NCBI GenBank assembly: GCA_013695395.1
Contig: JACDAP010000060.1
Span: 1 to 5,691, forward strand
DNA from: Solirubrobacterales bacterium
GTDB taxonomy: Bacteria > Actinomycetota > Thermoleophilia > Solirubrobacterales > Solirubrobacteraceae
DNA length: 5,691 bases
Reading direction: 5' to 3'
Made by a program: the position numbers and the translations under genes. The notes beneath the pieces were generated by a model that was not told the origin of the DNA, searched no databases, and worked only from the letters and a program-made list of their open reading frames with translations. Of this stretch, positions 1-4,690 are shown piece after piece. The number at the start of each line of letters is the position of its first letter. Position 1 is the stretch's first letter.

Positions 1-97
1 TTCCACGCCCGCTGTCGCGCCGCCGATCTCCCGGCGTGGAAACGTGCGCTCAGCCCCCCGTTCCACGCCGGCTGTTGCGGCTGTCTCCGGCAACAGC
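1..97. repeat. Cluster of inverted and direct repeats at the left edge
   Basis: TTCCACGCC occurs at 1-9 and again at 61-69. The 18-base stretches 1-18 and 61-78 match at 16 positions, making a 60-bp-spaced direct repeat. CCGGCGTGGAA at 31-41 is the exact reverse complement of 61-71 (11 bp, 19-nt loop), and its inner 9 bases also pair with 1-9. A further 8-bp inverted repeat, GCTGTTGC at 71-78 and GCAACAGC at 90-97, encloses an 11-nt loop. No T-tract follows any stem, so this is not a textbook terminator. It could be a REP-like palindromic element, or structured RNA at the end of a gene beyond the edge. The left boundary is unknown because the window begins inside the structure. Confidence 0.6.
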
Positions 98-165
98 GCA
101 CCCGCGGCCGCGGTCGGCCGTCGCGATCAAGCACGCCGGGCTGCCCGGGGCGGCCCACCGGGCCG
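98..165. other. Intergenic stretch with no gene recognised
   Basis: This is the non-repetitive gap between the palindrome cluster and the tandem-repeat block. It is very GC-rich and includes a short CGCGGCCGCG palindrome near 105-114. Open frames cross it on the plus strand, but they are low-complexity Ala/Arg/Pro/Ser translations antisense to the SDR gene and are not credible proteins. No promoter or RNA gene is visible. Confidence 0.5.
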
Positions 166-307
166 TCAGCACAGCAGCCGGAGCTTCAGCACAGCAGCCG
201 CAGCGGGAGGGTCGCAAGCCGGAGCGTCAGCACAGCAGCCGCACCGTCAGCACAGCAGCCGCACCGTCAGCGCAGCAGCCGCAGCGGGAGGGTCGCAAGC
301 CGGAGCG
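166..307. repeat. Tandem-repeat block duplicating the 3' end of the SDR gene
   Basis: A 15-base core, TCAGCACAGCAGCCG, starts at 166, 186, 227 and 247, with a one-mismatch copy (CGCAG for CACAG) at 267. The 20-bp units 227-246 and 247-266 are identical. A 26-base segment at 201-226 recurs exactly at 282-307. Together, 186-226 and 267-307 form a 41-bp repeat identical at 40 positions, with starts 81 bp apart. Read on the minus strand, 267-307 encodes the last residues of the SDR (RLATLPLRLLR and stop). The outer copy repeats this in the same register (RLATLPLRLLC and stop), because 81 is a multiple of three. The core itself contains the SDR stop codon. Slippage or unequal recombination is the simplest origin. 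Confidence 0.9.
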
Positions 308-1199
308 GGAGGGTGAGCGACGGGCGACCGATGAGGTCCCCGCTCGCGACGCCCTTGCCCGCCGCCTCCCACAGCGCGGAGGCGTTCGTGCCGGGGCGGC
401 GGCCGGACATGAAGTAGAAGTAGATCGCCCGCATGACGAGGTCGCCGAGCTGCTGGGAGTTCGTCCAGAGCGCCTCGAGCGCCTTGGCCTCCGCGCCGAC
501 GGTCATCTCCGCCCGCGGGCTCTTCGCCATCCCGACGAGCGCCTCGGCGATCACCGCGGGGTGGTAGCCCTCGGGCGGCTGCCGCGGCCCGCGATCGAGC
601 GCGCTCGGCGTGTCGCGGTAGACGGGCGTGTCGATCGAGCCGGGGTGGACCATCGAGACCGTCACGGCCGATCCGGCGCCCTGCAGCTCGATGCGCAGCG
701 CGTGCAGGAACCCACGCTCGGCCCACTTCGAGGACGAGTAGGAGCTCCAGGTCGGCAGCGGCAGCTTGCTCATCAGCGAGCCTGTCGCGACGACCGAGCC
801 GCCGGTGCGCTCGAGCGCGGGAAGCCCCGCCCGGACCGTGTTGACCACGCCCAGGAACGAGATCTCGACCACCCGGTCGAACTCCTCCTTGGGCACGTCG
901 ACGAACGGCCCCCAGATCGTCATCGCCGCGTTCGGGACGAGGATGTCGAGGCCTCCCCACTGCTCCTCGATCGTCGCGACCGCGGCGTCGAGCGCGCCCT
1001 GATCGGTGACGTCGAGCGGGAGCACGAGCGCCCGCCGCCCGTAGCGGCGCACGGCGGCCGCCGCCTGCTCGAGCCCGTCGACCGACCGGGCCGAGACCGC
1101 GACGTCGCAGCCGTGCTTGGCGAACGCCTCGGCCGCCGCGAGTCCCACCCCGCTGGAGGCTCCGGTGATGTGAACGCGCTTGCCTTCGAGAGACGCCAT
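267..1199 (-). CDS. Short-chain dehydrogenase/reductase (SDR), NAD(P)-dependent
   Basis: Predicted cytosolic oxidoreductase of 310 residues with a Rossmann fold; the substrate is not predictable. The dinucleotide-binding motif TGASSGVG lies at residues 12-19. SARS at about 36-39 after the second strand puts an Arg where NADP-preferring SDRs often carry one. The usual NNAG appears as PNAA (89-92). Catalytic Ser141, Tyr154 and Lys158 (YSSSK) are present. The position normally held by the structural/catalytic Asn before FLG appears to be Ser114. HPGSIDTP (185-192) is the typical PG motif. The protein is about 60 residues longer than a 250-residue classical SDR; the extra C-terminal part ends in a Leu/Arg-rich repetitive tail lying in the DNA repeat block. 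The ATG has no Shine-Dalgarno. The gene is divergent from the small gene at 1244, with a 44-bp gap. The family call is secure and the substrate unknown. Confidence 0.95.
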   Translation of the reverse strand: MASLEGKRVHITGASSGVGLAAAEAFAKHGCDVAVSARSVDGLEQAAAAVRRYGRRALVLPLDVTDQGALDAAVATIEEQWGGLDILVPNAAMTIWGPFVDVPKEEFDRVVEISFLGVVNTVRAGLPALERTGGSVVATGSLMSKLPLPTWSSYSSSKWAERGFLHALRIELQGAGSAVTVSMVHPGSIDTPVYRDTPSALDRGPRQPPEGYHPAVIAEALVGMAKSPRAEMTVGAEAKALEALWTNSQQLGDLVMRAIYFYFMSGRRPGTNASALWEAAGKGVASGDLIGRPSLTLPLRLATLPLRLLR

Positions 1200-1231
1200 G
1201 AGCGGAGTACGTTCCCGGGCCGCTCCGGGGC

Positions 1232-1237
1232 TACCCT
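1232..1237 (+). promoter_or_regulatory. Putative -10 element TACCCT for a leaderless transcript
   Basis: TACCCT fits the actinobacterial TANNNT -10 pattern and ends 6 nt before the ATG at 1244, so transcription would begin at or next to the start codon. No Shine-Dalgarno precedes that ATG, which agrees with leaderless initiation. No convincing -35 hexamer is visible. It sits in the 44-bp gap shared with the divergent SDR gene. Confidence 0.45.
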
Positions 1238-1243
1238 CTGGGC

Positions 1244-1507
1244 ATGGAAGGCTTCGGAGGAATGTTCGGTGACCCGGAAGAGCTCAACAAGCGGATGCAG
1301 GAGTTCGCGGAGTCGATGCAGGGCCAGCAGCGCGTGGCCGTGGCCGACAACGCGATCCAGCTCGCCGTGGGCATGACCGTCGCCGCGATCAACCGCGTGA
1401 ACGTCCAGGGGACGCCCGAGCAGCAGGCCGAGCAGATCCGCTCGGTCATGGCGGTCGTCTTCCCCGAGGCGGTCACGCTCGTACGCGAGGCCCGCCAGGG
1501 GCTCTGA
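1244..1507 (+). CDS. Small protein of unknown function, probably all-helical
   Basis: An 87-residue protein I do not recognise. It begins with a Gly/Phe-rich stretch (GFGGMFGDP, residues 3-11), then an amphipathic Glu/Gln/Arg-rich helix (about 12-32), a hydrophobic segment (about 33-50, AIQLAVGMTVAAINRV), a Thr-Pro break (TPEQQ, 57-61) and a final helix (about 58-85). There is no Cys, no signal peptide and no clear transmembrane segment, so a soluble, perhaps oligomeric, protein is likely. The first ATG is preferred: a TACCCT -10 lies 6 nt upstream. Met7 has GGAGGA directly abutting it, too close to work as a ribosome-binding site. Support for coding is the intact frame, strong third-position GC and tight fit between a divergent and a convergent neighbour. 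The function cannot be inferred from context. Confidence 0.8.
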   Translation: MEGFGGMFGDPEELNKRMQEFAESMQGQQRVAVADNAIQLAVGMTVAAINRVNVQGTPEQQAEQIRSVMAVVFPEAVTLVREARQGL

Positions 1508-1526
1508 GCCGGCCGCGGAGCGCCGC
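1508..1526. terminator. Short convergent gap with a possible weak hairpin
   Basis: Only 19 bp separate the stop codon of the small plus-strand gene from that of the convergent sigma-factor gene. GCGG at 1515-1518 and CCGC at 1523-1526 could pair across a 4-nt loop. The stem is only 4 bp and no T-tract lies on either side, so its role as a bidirectional terminator is speculative. Confidence 0.2.
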
Positions 1527-2522
1527 TCAGGCTGCGGCCTGGGCGTCCAGCAGCTCCGGCAGGCCGAAGCTCGCGAAGAGCTCGGACCCGCCGAGGAAAT
1601 GGTGGAGCGCAGCGATGCGCTCTCCGTCGGTTTCGAGCACGACGATCGCCCACGGGGCGAACGTCCCGTCCGCGGCCGGGTTGTAGATCGCCGCGGCCGG
1701 AGAGCCGTTGGCAGCGGTCGCAAGCACCCGCGATCCCTCGCACTTCGCGCCGGTCCCCGTCATGAACGCGACGATCTCCTCGGTGCCGCGCACCCACAGC
1801 TCGAACGGCGGCATCGTGAAGGCCGCGTCCTCGCGGAGCAGGCCGGTGAGCGCCTCCATGTCGTAGCGCTCGAAGGCGTCGATGTAAGCGGCGAGCAGCC
1901 GCTGCTCCTCCCCCGGCCGTGCCGCACCGACCGCCCCGGGCTCCAGGTCGAGCGCGGCCAGCGTCGCCCGCGCCCGCTGCAGGGAGGAGTTCACCGAGGC
2001 CACGCTCGTCTCGAGCAGCTCGGCCGCCTCGCTCGCCTTCCATCGCAGCACCTCACAGAGGATCAGGACCGCGCGTTGGCGCGGCGGAAGGTGCTGGAGA
2101 GCGGCGACGAAGGCCAGGCGCAGGCTCTCGCGCAGCTCGGCGACGTAGGCCGGGTCGCCGTCCTCGGGGAGCACCCGAGCGTCGGCGATCGGCTGGACCC
2201 AGGCGTCCTCGGAGAGGCCGCCCAGGGCCCCGTCGGCCGGCGAGGCCGGGCCGAGATCCATCGGCATCGCCCGCCGCTGCGCGCTGGCGAGCATGTCGCA
2301 GCAGACGTTGTGGGCGATCCGGTAGAGCCAGCCTTGCAGCGCGGCGCGCGCCTCGAGGCGGTCGACCGAGCGCCAGGCGCGGACCATGGTCTCCTGCACG
2401 GCGTCCTCGGCCTCCGAGCCCGATCCGAGCATCCGGTAGCAGTAGCCGGTCAGGCTGCGACGGTGGCGCTCGAGCTCCGACTCGAGCATGGGGTCGGACG
2501 GGTGTCCCACGGCGAGCAGCAT
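1527..2522 (-). CDS. ECF-type RNA polymerase sigma factor with C-terminal SnoaL-like domain
   Basis: A 331-residue alternative sigma factor. Region 2 spans about residues 17-85 (EAEDAVQETMVRAWRS at 37-52; GWLYRIAHNVCCDML at 64-78). A long linker (about 86-128) contains WVQPIADARVLPEDGDP. Region 4 is at about 134-190 (LPPRQRAVLILCEVLRWKAS, then helix-turn-helix residues up to NSSLQRAR). A SnoaL/NTF2-like domain follows at about 205-312 (AAYIDAFERYDMEALTGLL). From memory of the families, this layout matches the mycobacterial SigG-like/TIGR02960 group better than ECF41/SigJ. In such proteins the C-terminal domain modulates activity, and no anti-sigma gene is visible here. The ATG at 2522 is preferred because GAGG lies 6 nt upstream. 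An upstream in-frame ATG at 2591 would overlap the VOC gene by 61 bp; another ATG at 2489 has no ribosome-binding site. It is co-directional with and directly behind the VOC gene. Confidence 0.93.
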   Translation of the reverse strand: MLLAVGHPSDPMLESELERHRRSLTGYCYRMLGSGSEAEDAVQETMVRAWRSVDRLEARAALQGWLYRIAHNVCCDMLASAQRRAMPMDLGPASPADGALGGLSEDAWVQPIADARVLPEDGDPAYVAELRESLRLAFVAALQHLPPRQRAVLILCEVLRWKASEAAELLETSVASVNSSLQRARATLAALDLEPGAVGAARPGEEQRLLAAYIDAFERYDMEALTGLLREDAAFTMPPFELWVRGTEEIVAFMTGTGAKCEGSRVLATAANGSPAAAIYNPAADGTFAPWAIVVLETDGERIAALHHFLGGSELFASFGLPELLDAQAAA

Positions 2523-2528
2523 ACGTCG

Positions 2529-2532
2529 CCTC
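2529..2532 (-). promoter_or_regulatory. Shine-Dalgarno GAGG overlapping the VOC stop codon
   Basis: On the minus strand, TGAGG combines the VOC stop codon TGA (2533-2531) with the GAGG (2532-2529) that serves the sigma-factor ATG at 2522, with a 6-nt spacer. It decides the sigma start, and it implies that ribosomes terminating on the VOC gene can reinitiate on the sigma gene. Confidence 0.7.
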
Positions 2533-2971
2533 AGGCCGGCTGCTCGACCATGTCGGCCGCGCACCCGTCGACCGCCTCGGGGCTCATCCACATGACCTCC
2601 CAGTGGTGGCCGTCGAGGTCATGGAAGCTGCGACCGAACATGAAGCCGTGGTCCATCGGCGGGCTGGCCTGCGTGCCCCCCGCGGCCAGGGCGGCGTCGG
2701 CCAACGTGTCGACGCCCGCGCGGTCGCCCGCCGAGACGCAGAGGATCGACTCCGTGGCCTCGCGCGCATCGACCGTGGGACGTGTCGTGAAATCTGCGAA
2801 GCGCTGCTCCGCGAGGAGCATCACGTAGGCCTGGTCGTTCAGGACCATGCAGGCACAGTTCGCGTCGGTGAACTTCGGATCGAACGCGAAGTCGAGCGCG
2901 GTGAAGAACGCCTTCGCCGCCTCGAGGTCGCGGACGGGCAGGTTGACGAAGAGCATGCGGGGCTGGGACAC
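2531..2971 (-). CDS. VOC superfamily (glyoxalase/bleomycin-resistance fold) protein
   Basis: A 146-residue cytosolic protein of the vicinal-oxygen-chelate superfamily, which has two beta-alpha-beta-beta-beta modules. Module 1 opens with [18 protein letters not shown] (residues 6-23) and continues through [13 protein letters not shown]. Module 2 runs from about 74 to 130 and ends with the diagnostic [11 protein letters not shown] (118-128). Glu125 sits at the usual last metal-ligand position. The residue at the usual first His position appears to be Phe8, and the other two ligand positions also look unoccupied, so a metal-dependent glyoxalase I activity is doubtful. The GTG at 2971 is chosen because AGGAGG lies 8 nt upstream; an in-frame ATG at 3034 would add a low-complexity Pro/Glu leader. 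The stop lies 8 nt before the sigma-factor ATG. The job may be detoxification or ligand binding linked to the sigma factor, which is inference. Confidence 0.92.
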   Translation of the reverse strand: MSQPRMLFVNLPVRDLEAAKAFFTALDFAFDPKFTDANCACMVLNDQAYVMLLAEQRFADFTTRPTVDAREATESILCVSAGDRAGVDTLADAALAAGGTQASPPMDHGFMFGRSFHDLDGHHWEVMWMSPEAVDGCAADMVEQPA

Positions 2972-2979
2972 GGGCGGTT

Positions 2980-2985
2980 CCTCCT
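2980..2985 (-). promoter_or_regulatory. Strong Shine-Dalgarno AGGAGG fixing the VOC GTG start
   Basis: The minus strand reads GAGGAGG at 2986-2980, followed by 8 nt and then GTG at 2971. It is the best ribosome-binding site in the window and argues for the GTG over the in-frame ATG 63 nt upstream. Confidence 0.8.
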
Positions 2986-3054
2986 CAGGTGGCGGGGTGA
3001 TGGAACAGAGACGACGCGCCCCTCCGAAACTCATCGTTCCCCGCCGTCGAGGCC

Positions 3055-3075
3055 ACGAGGAGCCTCAGTCCTCGT
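3055..3075. terminator. 7-bp inverted repeat around the pentapeptide-gene stop codon
   Basis: ACGAGGA at 3055-3061 and TCCTCGT at 3069-3075 are perfect reverse complements, with a 7-nt loop holding the TGA stop (minus strand). An alternative, shorter pairing exists: GAGGC at 3049-3053 with GCCTC at 3062-3066. There is no U-tract. It may attenuate transcription between the pentapeptide gene and the VOC gene 93 bp downstream, or it may be chance in GC-rich DNA. Confidence 0.3.
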
Positions 3076-3610
3076 CGTCGAGCACCACGAGGCCCGCGCC
3101 GGCCACGAGCGGACCAAGCAGCGCGACGGCGTCCGGCCAGCGCACGAGCGCCCCGCGGAGCCCGTCGACGCCGCCGAGCCCCTCGACCTCGCAGCCGCGC
3201 AGCTCCACCCGCGAGCAGCGCATCCCGCCGACCTCGGCCAGGCGCAGGTCGCAGTCCTCGAAGAGCACGTCCTGGAGCTGCGCCTCAACGAGATCCAGCT
3301 CGCGCAGGACGCAGCCCTGGAAGTGCACACGCTCAAGGGTCGCCCAGCGGAGCGAAGCGAGGTCGACCCGGCAGTCGACGAAGCGCACGTCGCTCAGCGA
3401 TCCCTCCGGGAGTTGGAGACCGGTCATCCGGCACCGCGTGAAGGCGCAGCGCCGCAGCTCCTCGCCCCGCAGCTGCTGGTTGGCGAGGTCTGCGTCGGTG
3501 TGGGCGGCGTCGAGCCAGGGCGCGGCCTCCTGCTCGTCGTCGGAGTCCTCGACGCGGTCCGGCTCCGGGGCGCGGGGCGGCAGCGGGCGGCGGGTTGGGC
3601 GCGCGGTCAT
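3065..3610 (-). CDS. Pentapeptide-repeat protein
   Basis: A 181-residue protein. The N-terminal 45 or so residues are Pro/Arg- then Asp/Glu-rich (VEDSDDEQEAAP) and probably disordered. They are followed by about 20-24 tandem pentapeptides of the A(D/N)LXX type, for example ADLAN, QQLRG, CAFTR, CRMTG, VRFVD, ASLRW, ATLER, VHFQG, CVLRE, VLFED, CDLRL, VELRG. The central position is L, F or M in most repeats, as expected for a right-handed quadrilateral beta-helix. Cys recurs at the first position. A hydrophobic C-terminal segment (PDAVALLGPLVAGAGLVVL) ends in an acidic tail. Pentapeptide proteins include gyrase-protecting Qnr/MfpA types, but nothing here specifically shows that role. The ATG overlaps the upstream membrane-protein stop as ATGA, implying translational coupling. 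Much longer open frames extend upstream in this frame but lie antisense to purT and in a shadow frame of the membrane gene, so the start at 3610 is favoured. Confidence 0.88.
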   Translation of the reverse strand: MTARPTRRPLPPRAPEPDRVEDSDDEQEAAPWLDAAHTDADLANQQLRGEELRRCAFTRCRMTGLQLPEGSLSDVRFVDCRVDLASLRWATLERVHFQGCVLRELDLVEAQLQDVLFEDCDLRLAEVGGMRCSRVELRGCEVEGLGGVDGLRGALVRWPDAVALLGPLVAGAGLVVLDDED

Positions 3611-4599
3611 CCGATCGCGGTCGCCTTCTCCTGCGCGCGCGCCTGCTTCCCGGCGTTGACCACTTCCTTGAACGAGCGGAACTTGAAGATCGTCACGAGC
3701 GCGACGAAGCCGACACCGAGGGAGAAGCAGGCGATCGCGATCTGCTGGCCGACCGAGTAGGCGGCGATCGTGGCGCCGGAGGCGGTCCCCGCGAAGACCT
3801 TCACGAGAAACGCCTGCTGCACACCGGCCCCGCCCGGGGTGAAGGGCAGGGCGCTGGCGACCGCGTTCACACCGAGGACGAGCAGCACGTTCTTCACCGA
3901 GCCGCCGACGTTGAAGGCTTCGAGGAGGAACCAGAACGCCGTGCAGCGGAACAGCCAGCCGACGAACTGCAGCCCGAAGACCTCGCGGAAGTAACGCGGA
4001 CGGTTGGAGAGGATGATCACGCCCTGGCGCACCCGGCCCCAGAACGCCTTGACCCGCACGCTCAGCATCGCGAAGCCGATGAGCCCCGCGACCCCCAGCA
4101 GGGTGATGACGAAGAGGCTCAGCCGCGGGTTCGCGGCGATCAGGGAGAGATCGAAGGCGCCGAGGTCGGCCCACTCCGGCGGGGTCGGGAAGACGCCCTG
4201 GGAAAAGGCGAAGATCAGGATCGGGACGCCCATCGCGAGGTCGAAGCCCGCCTCGACGAAGAACGCCGCGCCGATCGCCGGATAGCTCGAGCTCGGGATG
4301 CTCGTGCGCACGAGGTACGCCTTGATGACGTCGCCGCCGCGCGCAGGGATCACGTTGTTGAAGCCGTAGGCCGAGATGTAGGCGCCCCAGATCCGACGGA
4401 ACTCGATCCGCTCGGCCGGATAGGCGGCGCGCAGCACGTTGAAGAACGCGCGGGCCCGGAAGGTCAGGTAGATCCCGAAGCAGAGCAGGCCGATCAGCAG
4501 CGAGACCGGGTGGATCTGCGCGAGGCCGCCGAAGAACTGACCGACCGCGTCGAAGAAGCTCCCGATGCCGGCGATCACAGGAGGGCTGGCCCACGACAC
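3607..4599 (-). CDS. Flippase-like integral membrane protein (LPG synthase TM-region / UPF0104 family)
   Basis: A polytopic inner-membrane protein of 330 residues from the proposed GTG start. Hydrophobic segments lie at roughly 31-48, 71-85, 106-134, 160-180, 207-228, 236-256 and 279-305. Family hallmarks are [17 protein letters not shown] (81-97), matching the usual P-x-R-x-G-(E/D) loop, and [11 protein letters not shown] (252-262), matching PxTPGGxGxxE with Gln in place of Glu. There is no C-terminal aminoacyl-transferase domain, so it is the stand-alone membrane region type, often annotated as a lipid or glycolipid flippase; the substrate is unknown. In-frame ATGs at 4713 and 4692 would add a Gly/Pro/Arg-rich leader overlapping or abutting the divergent purT start. 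The GTG at 4599 has TACGCT 7 nt upstream and begins just before the conserved part, but the start remains uncertain. The stop overlaps the pentapeptide-gene ATG by 4 bp. Confidence 0.9.
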   Translation of the reverse strand: MSWASPPVIAGIGSFFDAVGQFFGGLAQIHPVSLLIGLLCFGIYLTFRARAFFNVLRAAYPAERIEFRRIWGAYISAYGFNNVIPARGGDVIKAYLVRTSIPSSSYPAIGAAFFVEAGFDLAMGVPILIFAFSQGVFPTPPEWADLGAFDLSLIAANPRLSLFVITLLGVAGLIGFAMLSVRVKAFWGRVRQGVIILSNRPRYFREVFGLQFVGWLFRCTAFWFLLEAFNVGGSVKNVLLVLGVNAVASALPFTPGGAGVQQAFLVKVFAGTASGATIAAYSVGQQIAIACFSLGVGFVALVTIFKFRSFKEVVNAGKQARAQEKATAIG

Positions 4600-4606
4600 G
4601 AGCCGC

Positions 4607-4612
4607 AGCGTA
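4607..4612 (-). promoter_or_regulatory. Putative -10 element TACGCT for the membrane-protein operon
   Basis: On the minus strand TACGCT is followed by 7 nt and the GTG at 4599, the same geometry seen for the other likely leaderless starts here. No clear -35 and no Shine-Dalgarno are visible. It supports, but does not prove, the 4599 start. Confidence 0.35.
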
Positions 4613-4677
4613 TTCGACCCGGCCGTCGGTCTCGGCGATCCGCGCGGCTGCCCGGGCCGGCCGCCGGGGAGCCCCGA

Positions 4678-4683
4678 TAGCTT
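4678..4683 (+). promoter_or_regulatory. Putative -10 element TAGCTT for leaderless purT
   Basis: TAGCTT matches TANNNT and ends 7 nt before the purT ATG. The bases between (CCCCGGC) are not a Shine-Dalgarno. The purT start is independently fixed by similarity of the N-terminus to known PurT, which makes this the best supported of the three leaderless candidates. No -35 hexamer is obvious. Confidence 0.5.
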
Positions 4684-4690
4684 CCCCGGC

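Noticed and set aside
71..97. 8-bp hairpin as a rho-independent terminator
   Set aside because: The 11-nt loop is long and no T-tract follows on either strand, so it is kept only as part of the repeat cluster.
166..307. Tandem repeats as a CRISPR array
   Set aside because: Units are 15-20 bp and directly abutting or separated by other repeat units. There are no unique 30-40 bp spacers, no cas genes, and the repeats overlap the coding end of the SDR.
36..1376. 446-residue plus-strand open frame antisense to the SDR gene
   Set aside because: Its translation is low-complexity Arg/Ala/Pro/Gly-rich, typical of GC-rich shadow frames, and it lies over a confidently recognised SDR on the other strand.
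2523..2591. Upstream ATG at 2591 for the sigma factor
   Set aside because: It would overlap the VOC gene by 61 bp and add an Arg/Gly-rich leader; the ATG at 2522 has a proper GAGG and sits 8 nt past the VOC stop.
3065..3610. Calling the pentapeptide protein a quinolone-resistance (Qnr/MfpA) gyrase protector
   Set aside because: The repeat fold alone does not show gyrase binding, and the N-terminal acidic region and membrane-protein coupling are not typical of that group as I know it.
1919..3760. 613-residue plus-strand open frame
   Set aside because: It runs antisense through the sigma, VOC, pentapeptide and part of the membrane-protein genes. Composition is Arg/Ala/Pro-biased with no recognisable domain.
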